Source: Herbiconiux gentiana | Lineage (GTDB): Bacteria; Actinomycetota; Actinomycetes; Actinomycetales; Microbacteriaceae | NCBI RefSeq assembly: GCF_024978135.1 | Contig: NZ_JANTEZ010000007.1 | Coordinates: forward strand, 56,782 to 120,781 | Direction of reading: 5' to 3' | DNA: 64,000 nt | Part shown: positions 1 to 8,357 of the stretch, piece by piece | Layout: each line of letters starts with the position of its first letter | Position numbering within the stretch: the stretch's first letter is position 1 | The notes under the pieces: generated by a model | The model's database searches: none | The model's input: only the letters and a program-made list of their open reading frames with translations | What the model was told of the DNA's origin: nothing | Position numbers and translations under genes: made by a program

Positions 1-659
1 ACGATCGTGATGCCCTGCACCCGGTTGCGCTCGAGCAGCAGGTCGAGCACCTCGATCTGGTGGGTGACGTCGAGGAAGGTGGTCGGTTCGTCGAGCAGCA
101 GCACGTCGGTCTGCTGGGCGAGGGCCATCGCGATCCAGACGCGCTGGCGCTGGCCGCCCGAGAGCTCCTCGACCCGGCGCTCGGCGATGGCGAGGGTGTC
201 GGTGGCGCGCAGGGCCTCGTCGACGGCGTGCTCGTCGGCGGCGGTCCACTGGCGGAAGAGGCCCTGGCGGGGGAAGCGTCCGCGGCCGACGAGGTCGGCC
301 ACCGTGATGCCCTCGGGGGCGACGGGCTGCTGGGGCAGGAGGCCCAGCTGCGTGGCGAGGCGACGGCTGGGCAGGCGGTGCACCTCGGTGCCGTCGAGGG
401 TGACGGTGCCCTTCTCGGGCCGGAGCAGGCGCGCGAAGGAGCGCAGCAGGGTCGACTTGCCGCAGGCGTTGGGGCCGACGACGACGGTGACGCGGCCGTC
501 GGGGATGACGACGTCGAGGCCCTCGACGACGGTGCGCCCGTCGTAGGCGAGGCTCAGCCCGTCGGCACGCAGCTCGTGCGGCGCGGGTGCGGCGACCGCG
601 GGCGACGCGGGTGCGGGTGACGGACGCGCGGCGGCGCGGTCGGGGGGCAGGGAGGTCAT
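1..659 (-). CDS. Iron-siderophore ABC transporter ATP-binding protein (FecE-like), 3' end outside window
   Basis: Partial gene: the minus-strand reading frame starts at ATG 659-657 and is still open at base 1 (about 219 codons seen). It should be the cytoplasmic ATPase powering ferric-siderophore import through the two FecCD permeases encoded just upstream. Walker [10 protein letters not shown] is at residues 62-70, followed by a Q-loop (LGLLPQQ), the signature [14 protein letters not shown] and Walker [14 protein letters not shown]. The first 30 residues are a Pro/Ala-rich extension before the domain starts at about [11 protein letters not shown]. Its ATG overlaps the permease stop (ATGA), so it is probably translationally coupled. 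Ferric-siderophore as substrate is inferred from the FecE/FepC-like motifs and from the neighbouring siderophore-interacting protein. Confidence 0.93.
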   Translation of the reverse strand, partial: MTSLPPDRAAARPSPAPASPAVAAPAPHELRADGLSLAYDGRTVVEGLDVVIPDGRVTVVVGPNACGKSTLLRSFARLLRPEKGTVTLDGTEVHRLPSRRLATQLGLLPQQPVAPEGITVADLVGRGRFPRQGLFRQWTAADEHAVDEALRATDTLAIAERRVEELSGGQRQRVWIAMALAQQTDVLLLDEPTTFLDVTHQIEVLDLLLERNRVQGITI

Positions 660-1714
660 GCGGCTCCTCGGGTGCGGTTGCCCCGCGCGAGCAGGGTGAG
701 CAGGATGGGCGCGCCCACGATTCCGGTCACGATGCCCACGGGCACCTGGAGGCCGGCGACGGCGTGCTGGGCGAGAACGTCGGCTCCGGCCACGACGGCG
801 GCCCCGACGAGGGCGCTGGCGACGAGGGCGGGACCGAGCCCGCCCACGAGGCGCCGCGCGATCGGCGCCGAGACGAAGGCCACGAAGGCCACCGGGCCGG
901 CGGCGCCCGTCGCGACGGCGGCGAACGCCACCGCCACGAGCAGCAGCAGCAGTCGCGCCGGCGTGACGCGCACCCCGAGGGCGGTGGCGGCCTCGTCGCC
1001 GAGCTGCAGCATCCTCAGCCGCGGAGCGAGCAGCGCGAGCAGCACCGCCAGCAGCCCGGCCGCCACCGCCGTGACGACGAGCTGCGGCAGCTGCACCGTG
1101 CCGATGCTGCCGACGAGCCAGAGCAGCGCCCCCTGGGCGTCGCGCACGTCGGCGCGGGTGAGGAGGTAGCCGATCAGGGCCTGGGCGAGGAAGGCGAGGG
1201 CGATGCCGATCAGCACGAAGCGGGAGCCGGCGGCGCCACCGGATCCGACGGCGCCCGATCGACCGACCCTCCCGGCCAGCAGCAGGATCAGCGCCGCCGC
1301 GATGAGGGCACCGGCGAACGCGGCGCCCGAGACCGCGAGCCCGCTCGCTCCGAATAGCAGCACGGCCGTGACCGCCGCGGCACTGGCCCCCTGCGAGATG
1401 CCGATGATGTCGGGGCTCGCGAGCGGGTTGCCGAGGAGGCCCTGGAACACCGCACCGGCCAGGCCGAAGCAGGCGCCGACGACGAGCGAGAGCGCGAGCC
1501 GGGGCGCCCGCAGCCCGAGCACGACGAAGCGGTCACCGCCGGAGCCCTGGCCGAGGGCGGCCGCGAGCACGTCCTGCGGAGCCACCACGCGGTCGCCGAG
1601 CATCAGCGCCAGCACGGCGATCACGCCGAGCAGCAGGGCGAGCATCCCGACCACCACCACCAGCCGGCGGCGCCCCCCGGCGCGCACCCGCCCGAGCGCA
1701 CCCGCGCCGCTCAC
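656..1714 (-). CDS. FecCD-family iron-siderophore ABC transporter permease (second of pair)
   Basis: A 352-aa polytopic membrane protein of the FecCD family, which imports iron complexes, heme or B12. Visible family landmarks are [46 protein letters not shown] in two pieces at about residues 67-112 (arginine-rich entry, then the NPLA(S/D)P motif) and a C-terminal [17 protein letters not shown] stretch that contacts the ATPase. The length is normal for the family. The start is GTG 1714, which overlaps the stop of the upstream permease as GTGA; its own stop overlaps the ATPase start. The two permeases should form a heterodimer. Confidence 0.93.
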   Translation of the reverse strand: MSGAGALGRVRAGGRRRLVVVVGMLALLLGVIAVLALMLGDRVVAPQDVLAAALGQGSGGDRFVVLGLRAPRLALSLVVGACFGLAGAVFQGLLGNPLASPDIIGISQGASAAAVTAVLLFGASGLAVSGAAFAGALIAAALILLLAGRVGRSGAVGSGGAAGSRFVLIGIALAFLAQALIGYLLTRADVRDAQGALLWLVGSIGTVQLPQLVVTAVAAGLLAVLLALLAPRLRMLQLGDEAATALGVRVTPARLLLLLVAVAFAAVATGAAGPVAFVAFVSAPIARRLVGGLGPALVASALVGAAVVAGADVLAQHAVAGLQVPVGIVTGIVGAPILLTLLARGNRTRGAA

Positions 1715-2787
1715 CGCGTCACCGCCCGGTCGCGGCGCACCAGCACGATCAGCACCGGCGCGCCGATCAGCGCCACCACGATTCCCGCCTCGAGCTCGGC
1801 GGGCTGCGCGATCAGCCGCCCCACGGTGTCGGCCAGAACGAGCAGCATCGCCCCGAGCGGCGCCGAGTAGGCCAGGATCCAGCGGTAGTCGGTGCCGATC
1901 ATCCGCCTCGCCAGGTGCGGCACGACCAGCCCGACGAACACCAGCGGCCCCGCGAGCGAGGTCGCCGACCCGCAGAGCAGGATGATCGCCACCCCCGCCA
2001 CCACGCGCGTCAGACCGACCCGCTGCCCCAGCCCGCGCGCCACGTCGTCGCCGAGCGCGAGCCCGTTCAGCCCGCGGCCGAGCACGAGCGCGAGCACCGC
2101 GCCGATCACGAGGAACGGCACGAGCGGCAGCACCGTCGACGCGTCGCGGCCCACCAGCGAGCCCACCGACCAGAAGCGGTACTGGCTGAGCGTGTCGAGG
2201 TCGCGCAGCAGCACGAGGGTGATCAGCGAGGTCAGCACGGCGGTCACCGCGGCGCCGGCGAGCGTGAGGCTCAGCGGTGTCGGCCCGGTTCGGCCCGAGG
2301 CGACGGCGTAGACGACCACGGCTGCCGCTGCGGCTCCGGCGAACGCGAACCAGATGTACCCGACCGGGCTGGTGACGCCGAACACCGAGATCGCGATGAC
2401 CACCGCGAGCGACGCCCCCGAGTTCACGCCGAGCAGCCCGGGATCGGCCAGCGGATTGCGCGTCAGCCCCTGCATCAGCGCACCGGCGAGCCCCAGCGCC
2501 GCGCCCGCGACGAGCCCGATGATGGTGCGGGGCACCCGGAGGTCGAGCACGACCATCTGCTCGGTCGAGGCGGCGCCGGCGCCCGTGCCCGTGCCCGCGC
2601 CGGCCGGGCCTCCGCCGGTCAGGATGCCCAGCACCGTGCCGAGGTCGATCGACCGCGACCCGAGCAGCAGACTCAGCAGGGCGGCCACGACGACCCCGAG
2701 CAGCAGCGCCACCAGCCCGAGCACACGGGCCGGCCGTCGCTGCCCGATCAGGCGAGCGGATGCTGCCGCCGGAGCGGCCCGCGTCAT
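1711..2787 (-). CDS. FecCD-family iron-siderophore ABC transporter permease (first of pair)
   Basis: A 358-aa integral membrane permease, paralogue of the next gene. After a short cytoplasmic N-terminus (MTRAAPAAASARL) come about ten hydrophobic segments. The family motif LDLRVPRTIIGLVAGAALG is followed by LTRNPLADPGLLGVNSGAS, and GPLVFVGLVVPHLARRMIG near the C-terminus is the expected ATPase-coupling region. The start ATG 2787 overlaps the stop of the siderophore-interacting protein (ATGA). A Gly/Ala/Thr stretch (GGPAGAGTGTGAGAAST) sits in the first extracellular loop, one of several low-complexity loop insertions in this window. No cognate binding protein is encoded here; it may lie beyond base 1. 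Confidence 0.93.
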   Translation of the reverse strand: MTRAAPAAASARLIGQRRPARVLGLVALLLGVVVAALLSLLLGSRSIDLGTVLGILTGGGPAGAGTGTGAGAASTEQMVVLDLRVPRTIIGLVAGAALGLAGALMQGLTRNPLADPGLLGVNSGASLAVVIAISVFGVTSPVGYIWFAFAGAAAAAVVVYAVASGRTGPTPLSLTLAGAAVTAVLTSLITLVLLRDLDTLSQYRFWSVGSLVGRDASTVLPLVPFLVIGAVLALVLGRGLNGLALGDDVARGLGQRVGLTRVVAGVAIILLCGSATSLAGPLVFVGLVVPHLARRMIGTDYRWILAYSAPLGAMLLVLADTVGRLIAQPAELEAGIVVALIGAPVLIVLVRRDRAVTR

Positions 2788-3818
2788 GACCCCTCGGCCT
2801 TGCCGCGTCTCCAGTACCCCATGAACGCCACCTTGCGGCGATCCACCCCCACCTCGCTGACGAGCAGCCGGCGCAGGGACTTGATGGCCGCGGACTCCCC
2901 CGCGAGCCAGGCGTAGAACCGCCCGTGCACGTCGACCGGCGAGTCCCAGAGCATGTCCACGTCGACGTCGATGTCGGCGAGCTCCTGCACGTCCGACGCC
3001 AGGGCCGGCGCGATCGCCTCGCGGTGGGTGTCGAGCCAGCCGCGCACCGCGTCCTGCAGCACCCCGCCCTCGTCGCGGGCGAGCCAGGTGATCGAGCCCT
3101 CGGCGGCGGTCTGCACCGGCTGCGCGTCGGCCGAGCAGGGCACCTCGATGAAGGCGTGCGCCCGGGTGCCGGCGGGCAGTGACTCGAGGATGGCGCAGAT
3201 CGCGGGCGCCGCGGTCTCGTCGCCGGCGAGCAGGTAGTCGATCGCCTCGCCCGGCCGCCAGTCGAGGCCGAGGTCGTAGTCGCTGCTGCGGTCGTCGGGG
3301 CCGACGATGATCAGCTCGTCGCCCGCGCGGGCGCCCGCGAGCCACACGGCGGCGGGCCCGTCGACCGAAGCGGTGCCCGGCCCGTCGGCAGCGGGCCGTT
3401 CGGCGCCCGGCCCGTCGGCGCCCGGCCCGTCGGCTCCAGGATGCCCGGCCTTCGTGTGCACCACGAAGTCCACGTCGAGCTCCCGCTCACCCGGGCGGAT
3501 CGCCCGCACCGTGTACGTGCGGATCGGGTTCCGCGCCTCCTCGGGCAGCGTGCGCCAGCGCTCGTACCAGGAGCCGTCGGCGAGCACGGCCGGGTCGTCC
3601 CAGCCGCAGTCGCCGATCCCGCCGTCGGCGTTCGGGAGCACCAGCTTGATGCGCTGGTCGAGGCCGGCAGTGCCGAAGTCGCCGAAGTCGGGGCCGGTGA
3701 AGGTCACCCGGCGGAAGCAGGGGCTGAGCTCCACGATGCGCACGACCTCGGCCCGGAACGGACGGTACGAGGGGCGGCCGTCACGGTCCGATCGGGTGCG
3801 CGGTACATAGGTAAGCAT
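2784..3818 (-). CDS. Siderophore-interacting protein (FAD-dependent ferric-siderophore reductase, ViuB/SIP family)
   Basis: A cytoplasmic flavoprotein that would reduce imported ferric-siderophore and release iron. The 344-aa protein has the SIP FAD-binding barrel from about YRPFRAEVVRIVEL to FRRVTFTGPDF (residues 17-45), the IRTYTVR flavin-binding motif, the LLAGDETAAPAICAILE segment near residue 194 that is characteristic of the family, and a C-terminal FYAWLAGESAAIKSLRRLL region. A Gly/Pro/Asp/Ala repeat (roughly residues 122-155) is inserted between barrel and NAD(P)H-like domain and is built from a duplicated 15-nt unit. The gene is first in the iron operon. The start ATG 3818 lies inside an iron box and exactly 6 nt after a CATAAT hexamer, suggesting a leaderless transcript. 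Confidence 0.92.
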   Translation of the reverse strand: MLTYVPRTRSDRDGRPSYRPFRAEVVRIVELSPCFRRVTFTGPDFGDFGTAGLDQRIKLVLPNADGGIGDCGWDDPAVLADGSWYERWRTLPEEARNPIRTYTVRAIRPGERELDVDFVVHTKAGHPGADGPGADGPGAERPAADGPGTASVDGPAAVWLAGARAGDELIIVGPDDRSSDYDLGLDWRPGEAIDYLLAGDETAAPAICAILESLPAGTRAHAFIEVPCSADAQPVQTAAEGSITWLARDEGGVLQDAVRGWLDTHREAIAPALASDVQELADIDVDVDMLWDSPVDVHGRFYAWLAGESAAIKSLRRLLVSEVGVDRRKVAFMGYWRRGKAEGS

Positions 3819-3825
3819 TACCTAA
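3807..3825 (-). promoter_or_regulatory. IdeR/DmdR iron box overlapping a leaderless start
   Basis: The 19-bp sequence ATAGGTAAGCATTACCTAA matches the known actinobacterial iron-box pattern (TTAGGTTAGGCTAACCTAA) at most positions and is nearly palindromic. Read on the minus strand it runs from the TAG stop of the upstream glycosyltransferase through the ATG of the siderophore-interacting protein. A CATAAT hexamer at 3825-3830 ends exactly 6 nt before that ATG, so an iron-loaded repressor bound here would cover the -10 edge, the transcription start and the first codons. Iron repression of the whole uptake operon is inferred. Confidence 0.85.
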
Positions 3826-4901
3826 TTATGCACGCTGCTCCTCAGAGCGCGATGGTAGACCGCGGAGTGCGCCTCGGCGATGGCCGCCCGCTCGGCCTCA
3901 CGGCGGGCCCGGCGCTCCGCGACCACGGCGCTCCGCTCGGGCGACCCGGGCGCCGTCGCGAGCGGGAGCGCACGGTCGAGCACGGCCTCCGGAGCTTCGC
4001 CCGACCCGGCCACCACGACACCGTCCCGCAGCTGCTCGGCGATGTAGCCGTGACCGTCGTCGACCACGACGGCTCCGAGATCCCAGCAGAGCTCGGCCCA
4101 GCCGGAGTGGGTGCCGTGCGAGTAGGGCATCACCGCGACGTCGAGCCCCGCGATCCAGCGCTCGAGCGCGGCGTCGCCCTGACGGGGTCCGCGTTCGAGG
4201 GTGACGGCCGGGTGCTCCCGCACGACGAGCTCGAGCTCGGCCGCGACGGCGCGGTCGCGCACCCGCTCGTCGAGGCGCAGCACCGCGTCGACCGGTCGCC
4301 CCGCTGCGGCGAGCGCCCCGGCGGCGGCGGCCAGCGACCGTGCCACCGCGAGCGCGTCGATGTTCGGCCGGAGGTCACGGAGGTGCGCGCCGACGCGCGG
4401 CCGCGCATCCGGAACCCGCACGACCACGGGGTGATGCTCGGCCATGCGGGGGTGCGGCACGACCGTGGCGATTCGGCCCCAGCGCGCCTCGATCTCGGCG
4501 GCGGCACCCGGGGTGAGGGTGATCAGCTCGTCGGCGGCCCCGATCATCACGTCGAGCTGCGCCCGGTGCAGGGCCTGGTCGGTGAGCTGCGGGTTCTCCA
4601 GGTCGTGCACGGTGAAGACGATCGGATGCCCGGCGGCACGTACGAGCGCGAGCGCCTCGACCAGCTGAGGCGTGGGCACGGACTCGAGACCGAAGTGCAC
4701 GTGCAGCAGGTCGAAGCCGTCGAGGGCGGCGAAGAGGTACTGCGGGTCGAGCAGCGCCGGCGGCCACCACTGCCCGGGCGGACGGCCGAGCTCGGGGTCG
4801 GGCAGGATGTGGGCGGCCTCGGGCCCCGGCGCGACGGACCGCACGTACGGATGCCCGGCCGGGACGCTGGCCACGCGGATCGGGTTCAGGCGCGCAGTCA
4901 T
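3822..4901 (-). CDS. Glycosyltransferase (GT4-like, GT-B fold), surface polysaccharide
   Basis: A 359-aa protein with the arrangement of a GT-B glycosyltransferase. The N-terminal half has FDLLHVHFGLE and PIVFTVHDLENPQ, followed by DELITLTPGAAAEIEARWG, where family members recognise the acceptor. The C-terminal half contains LDVAVMPYSHGTHSGWAELCWDLGAVVV in two pieces, resembling the donor-binding E-x7-E region, although the second Glu is not obvious. No signal peptide is seen. It is divergent from the WcbI-like gene (75-bp gap) and encodes the same kind of function as the two downstream plus-strand glycosyltransferases. Donor and acceptor sugars cannot be read from sequence. A TAACGT hexamer lies 10 nt before the ATG. 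Confidence 0.8.
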   Translation of the reverse strand: MTARLNPIRVASVPAGHPYVRSVAPGPEAAHILPDPELGRPPGQWWPPALLDPQYLFAALDGFDLLHVHFGLESVPTPQLVEALALVRAAGHPIVFTVHDLENPQLTDQALHRAQLDVMIGAADELITLTPGAAAEIEARWGRIATVVPHPRMAEHHPVVVRVPDARPRVGAHLRDLRPNIDALAVARSLAAAAGALAAAGRPVDAVLRLDERVRDRAVAAELELVVREHPAVTLERGPRQGDAALERWIAGLDVAVMPYSHGTHSGWAELCWDLGAVVVDDGHGYIAEQLRDGVVVAGSGEAPEAVLDRALPLATAPGSPERSAVVAERRARREAERAAIAEAHSAVYHRALRSSVHN

Positions 4902-4976
4902 GTCGGGATCGACGTTAGGCCGAAGCGGGGGGTTCCGCTCGTGCGGGGCGCGGGCAATCGGTGGAGAGTGGAGAGA

Positions 4977-5888
4977 GTGATCCCGACCCCTGACGACGCC
5001 CGCCGGCGTCACTACGGCGCCTTCTACTCTCGGCCGGCGGTCGGCGCCGACGAGACCGTGCTGCTCGCGCTCGGCAACTGCCAGGCCGAATCGCTGCGCC
5101 TCGTCGTGCCGGCGTCGGTCGCGACGACGGTGCGCATCCCACCGGTGCACGAGCTGACGGCCGACGACCTGCCGTTCCTCGCGGCGTGGCTCGGGCGGGC
5201 GGATGCGGTGGTCGCCCAGCCGATCCGCGACGGCTACCGCGGCCTGCCGCTGGGTACGCGCGAGCTGCTCGAGCAGACGCGGCCGGGGGCCAGGCATGCG
5301 GTGCTGCCGGTCATCCGCTTCGCCGGGCTGTACCCGCGGCACCTGATCATCCGGCCGCCGGAGGATCCCTCGGCGAACCCGCCGCTGGTGTCGTACCACG
5401 ACGCGGGGGTGCTGGCGTCGGCGGCGGGACTGCGGCTGACGCCGCTCAGCGTCGAGGCCGTGCGGGCGGTGGCCGCCGAGTCCATCGAGGCCCTGCGGTT
5501 GCGCGAAGAGCGGCACGGCACGGTCGTCGCCTCCGACCTGTTCGCGGCGCCGAGCTTCGACCTCATGCGAACGATCAATCACCCGGGGAACCCGGTCTGG
5601 GTGGCGCTCGGCACGCGGGTGCTCGACCGGCTCGGGCTGCCCGGATCGGCGGCCGACCCCGGGCTGCCGCTGCTGGACTCGGTGCACGCGCCTCGGGAGG
5701 CCGCCGTCATCGAGGCCTTCGGTCTCGGCGACGAGCCCTCCGCGTCGTGGACCGTCGAGGGGCGGACCGTCTCGGCGGAGGAGGTGCGGGCGGCGCACCT
5801 CGAGTGGTACGCCGCGCATCCGGGCGCCGTGGCCGCCGGGCTCAGCCGGCACGCGTCGACCCTGGCCCTGCTCGGGCTCGCGTCGTGA
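4977..5888 (+). CDS. WcbI-like polysaccharide biosynthesis protein
   Basis: A 303-aa protein whose N-terminal LLALGNCQAESLRLVV (about residues 28-43) is the hallmark of the WcbI family, capsule-biosynthesis proteins thought to be acetyltransferases. Further features are FLAAWLGRADAVVAQPIRDGY and the conserved-looking PVIRFAGLYPRHL and TINHPGNPVW stretches. The start is taken as GTG 4977, behind two GGAG ribosome-binding candidates (4963 and 4970). The stop overlaps the following glycosyltransferase start (GTGA), so the three plus-strand genes 4977-8316 form one tightly coupled operon. The likely role is decoration of a capsular or cell-wall glycan. The catalytic activity is family inference only. 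Confidence 0.8.
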   Translation: MIPTPDDARRRHYGAFYSRPAVGADETVLLALGNCQAESLRLVVPASVATTVRIPPVHELTADDLPFLAAWLGRADAVVAQPIRDGYRGLPLGTRELLEQTRPGARHAVLPVIRFAGLYPRHLIIRPPEDPSANPPLVSYHDAGVLASAAGLRLTPLSVEAVRAVAAESIEALRLREERHGTVVASDLFAAPSFDLMRTINHPGNPVWVALGTRVLDRLGLPGSAADPGLPLLDSVHAPREAAVIEAFGLGDEPSASWTVEGRTVSAEEVRAAHLEWYAAHPGAVAAGLSRHASTLALLGLAS

Positions 5889-6865
5889 CGCTCCCCCGCC
5901 TGCACGTCGGCGGCGACCCGCGACACGGGGTGACGCGGTACGCGCAGCAGCTGGCCGACGCGCTGGGGGCCTCGGCGGGGGCCGGGCATCCGGACCGCCT
6001 GCACCTGCACTTCACCGACCGGCTGTTCGGGGCCGACCCCGCGGCGGCGGCGACCGCCGTGGAGTCGCTGGCCGCCTCGGGCCCCGTGACCGTGACGCTG
6101 CACGACGTGCCCCAGCCCTCGGACGGGGCCGACGGGCTGCGCCGGCGGTCGGAGGCGTACGGGCGTGTGGTGCGGGCGGCGGCCGGGGTGGTGGTGAACA
6201 GCGAGCATGAGCTGGGGTTGCTGCGGCGGCACGTGGGCGTAGGCGCCTTCTCGTCGGCGCGGGTGGCGGTGATCCCGCTGCCGGTCGACCCGGCGCCGGT
6301 TTCCTCCTCTCCTCCGTCTCCTCTGTCTGGTGCGGCGGATGCTGCACCCACCGTCGGCGTGCTCGGGTTCGTGTACCCGGGCAAGGGACACGACCGGGTG
6401 ATCCGGGCGGTGGCGGGGCTGCCGGGGGCCGTCGTCGTGGAGGTGCTGGGGCGGGCCTCGGACGGTCACGAGCGGGATCTCGCGGCGCTCGAGTCGCTCG
6501 CCGGGTCGCTGGGTGTGGGGTTCGAGGTTACGGGCTATCTGCCCGACGCGGCGCTGCTCTCGCGGAGTCGGACGACGACGGTGCCGGTGATCGCGCACGA
6601 GCACGTGTCGGCATCGGGGTCGCTCGCGTCGTGGCTCGGGGCGGGGCGGCGACCTGTGGTCGTCGCGAGCCCGTACATGGAGGAGATGGCGGGGCTGCAC
6701 GAGGGGGCGCTGGCGGTGACGACCGGCGAGGGGCTGGCGGCGGCGATCGCGAGGGCGCTGGATGATCCGGCGAGCACGTGGCTCGACGATGGGGTGCGGC
6801 TCGGGCCGGATACGGCTGAGGTGGCGGGGATGTATCGGGAGTTCTGGCGGGGGGTCGCGTGGTGA
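5885..6865 (+). CDS. Glycosyltransferase (GT-B type)
   Basis: A 326-aa protein beginning at GTG 5885, overlapping the WcbI-like stop. The sequence HVGGDPRHGVTRYAQQLADALG near the N-terminus is the glycine-rich acceptor-side loop usual in GT4 enzymes. GVVVNSEHELGLLRRH follows, then a short Ser/Pro linker (PVSSSPPSPLSG) and the C-terminal Rossmann half starting TVGVLGFVYPGKGHDRVIRA. The end of that half (SASGSLASWLGAGRRPVVVAS) corresponds to the donor-binding region but lacks a clear E-x7-E pair. It should transfer a sugar during assembly of a surface glycan together with its neighbours. Specificity is not predictable. Confidence 0.8.
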   Translation: MTLPRLHVGGDPRHGVTRYAQQLADALGASAGAGHPDRLHLHFTDRLFGADPAAAATAVESLAASGPVTVTLHDVPQPSDGADGLRRRSEAYGRVVRAAAGVVVNSEHELGLLRRHVGVGAFSSARVAVIPLPVDPAPVSSSPPSPLSGAADAAPTVGVLGFVYPGKGHDRVIRAVAGLPGAVVVEVLGRASDGHERDLAALESLAGSLGVGFEVTGYLPDAALLSRSRTTTVPVIAHEHVSASGSLASWLGAGRRPVVVASPYMEEMAGLHEGALAVTTGEGLAAAIARALDDPASTWLDDGVRLGPDTAEVAGMYREFWRGVAW

Positions 6866-8316
6866 GCGGTGCGGGCGGGGCGGGCGGGCTCGGCGGGCAG
6901 GGCGCGCGGGTGCCGGGGAACGACTGGAGTGTGCTCGAGGGGGTGCGGGCGGAGCATCCGCCGCTGGTGTCGGTGGTCGTGGTGCACTACGAGCAGCCCG
7001 ACGATCTGGCGCGCACGCTGGGCGCGTTGGGACGGCAGACGTATCCGCGCGAACTGCTCGAGGTGATCGTGGTCGACGACGGCTCGGCGGTGGCGCCGTC
7101 GGTGCCGGCGGGGGTGCGGCTGATCACGCTGCCCGACCGGGGGTTCCGGGCGGCGACGGCGCGCAACCGGGGGGCCGCGGCCGCTCGCGGTGAGGTGCTG
7201 TGCTTCCTCGACGCCGACACCGCGCCCGAGCCGTCGTACGTCGCCGAGCTGACGCGGCTGCCGGCCGTGCGCGACGACGCCGTGACGGTGGGGCGTCGGC
7301 GGCACGCGGCATTCGAGAACGGCTCGTCACCGGTCGAGGTCGCGGGCCCGCTCGCACCCGCCCCGGTCGAGGTCGCCGGCCCGCTCGCCGAGCTGCCCGA
7401 GCCGACGTGGCTGCACGACGCCTACGCCCGGAGCCGCGACCTGCTCGACGCCGACCAGCGTTCCTACCGCTACGTCATCTCCTCGGTGCTCGCCTGCTCG
7501 AGCGCCTTCTTCGCCGCGACCGGCGGTTTCGACGAGGGCTTCGACGAGTACGGCGGCGAGGACTGGGAGTGGGCCCACCGCGCCTTCACCCGCGGCGCCG
7601 TGCTCGCCCACGTGCCCACCGCCGTCGCCTGGCACAACGGCGCCGACCTCGCCGGGCGCGCCGACGACCCCGACGACCTCCGCCGCCGGATGAACCGCGA
7701 GACCCTGCTCCTCCTCAACCGCATCGGCGTGCCGGGCTCGGTCGGCCGCGGCCTCCGCAGCGCGGCCCCCGACATCGTCATCACCCTCCCGCCCGGCACC
7801 CCCGCCGCGACCGCGGTCTGCGCCAATCTCCTCCTCGAGGCGCTCCCGGCGGCGCGCCTCGTGCTCGACGATTCGCTGGCCGCCCTCTTCCCGGGTGACG
7901 CCCGGGTGCTCGGCCGCAGCTCCAGCGGCGCCTCCACCTCGGGCGGGTCCACCTCCAGCGGGTCCACTCCTGGGCCCACCCCCGGCGGCGCCGCCGCCAC
8001 CACCTCCACCCGAGCGGATGCCCGCGTCACCGTCACCGCCGACACGCTCGTCACCGTCCCGCGTGCCGACCGCGCATCCTTCTGCACCGCCCTCGCCCGG
8101 GCGACCGACGAGGTCGGCGTCGGCACCCTCGGCTGGATCGAGCTGCACGACCCGGCCACGTCGCTCACCCTCACCGTCGCCGCGACGCGCGCCGAGCACC
8201 GGCGCGACCGCCGCCCCGACGCCGACGAGTTCACCGTCGAACGCCGCCCGGCGCCGCTCCGGGCGCTTCCCGACGAACCCGACCTCGCGGCCCACCTCGG
8301 CGGCTGGTCCGACTGA
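6862..8316 (+). CDS. Family 2 glycosyltransferase with C-terminal extension
   Basis: A 484-aa protein; GTG 6862 is chosen because it overlaps the preceding stop as GTGA, although GTG 6859 is also possible. The GT-A/GT2 catalytic domain is clear: PLVSVVVVHYEQPDDLARTL, then VIVVDDGS, the DxD-type CFLDADTAPEP and, after an insertion, GGFDEGFDEYGGEDWEWAHR, whose ED acidic pair is typical of the catalytic base region. A tandem PVEVAGPLA repeat lies at nt 7330-7388, and a Ser/Gly/Thr/Pro-rich linker (nt 7918-8010) joins a C-terminal domain of about 100 residues that I do not recognise. It is the last gene of the polysaccharide operon and faces the methyltransferase gene. Confidence 0.85.
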   Translation: MSGAGGAGGLGGQGARVPGNDWSVLEGVRAEHPPLVSVVVVHYEQPDDLARTLGALGRQTYPRELLEVIVVDDGSAVAPSVPAGVRLITLPDRGFRAATARNRGAAAARGEVLCFLDADTAPEPSYVAELTRLPAVRDDAVTVGRRRHAAFENGSSPVEVAGPLAPAPVEVAGPLAELPEPTWLHDAYARSRDLLDADQRSYRYVISSVLACSSAFFAATGGFDEGFDEYGGEDWEWAHRAFTRGAVLAHVPTAVAWHNGADLAGRADDPDDLRRRMNRETLLLLNRIGVPGSVGRGLRSAAPDIVITLPPGTPAATAVCANLLLEALPAARLVLDDSLAALFPGDARVLGRSSSGASTSGGSTSSGSTPGPTPGGAAATTSTRADARVTVTADTLVTVPRADRASFCTALARATDEVGVGTLGWIELHDPATSLTLTVAATRAEHRRDRRPDADEFTVERRPAPLRALPDEPDLAAHLGGWSD

Positions 8317-8357
8317 GGCGACCGCCCCGGCGCGGCCGCCCCGAAGGTGCCGCCGCC

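Noticed and set aside
3441..5888. A single long plus-strand protein ending in the WcbI domain
   Set aside because: The part before 4977 is antisense to the SIP and glycosyltransferase genes. Only the region from GTG 4977 has a ribosome-binding site and recognisable domains.
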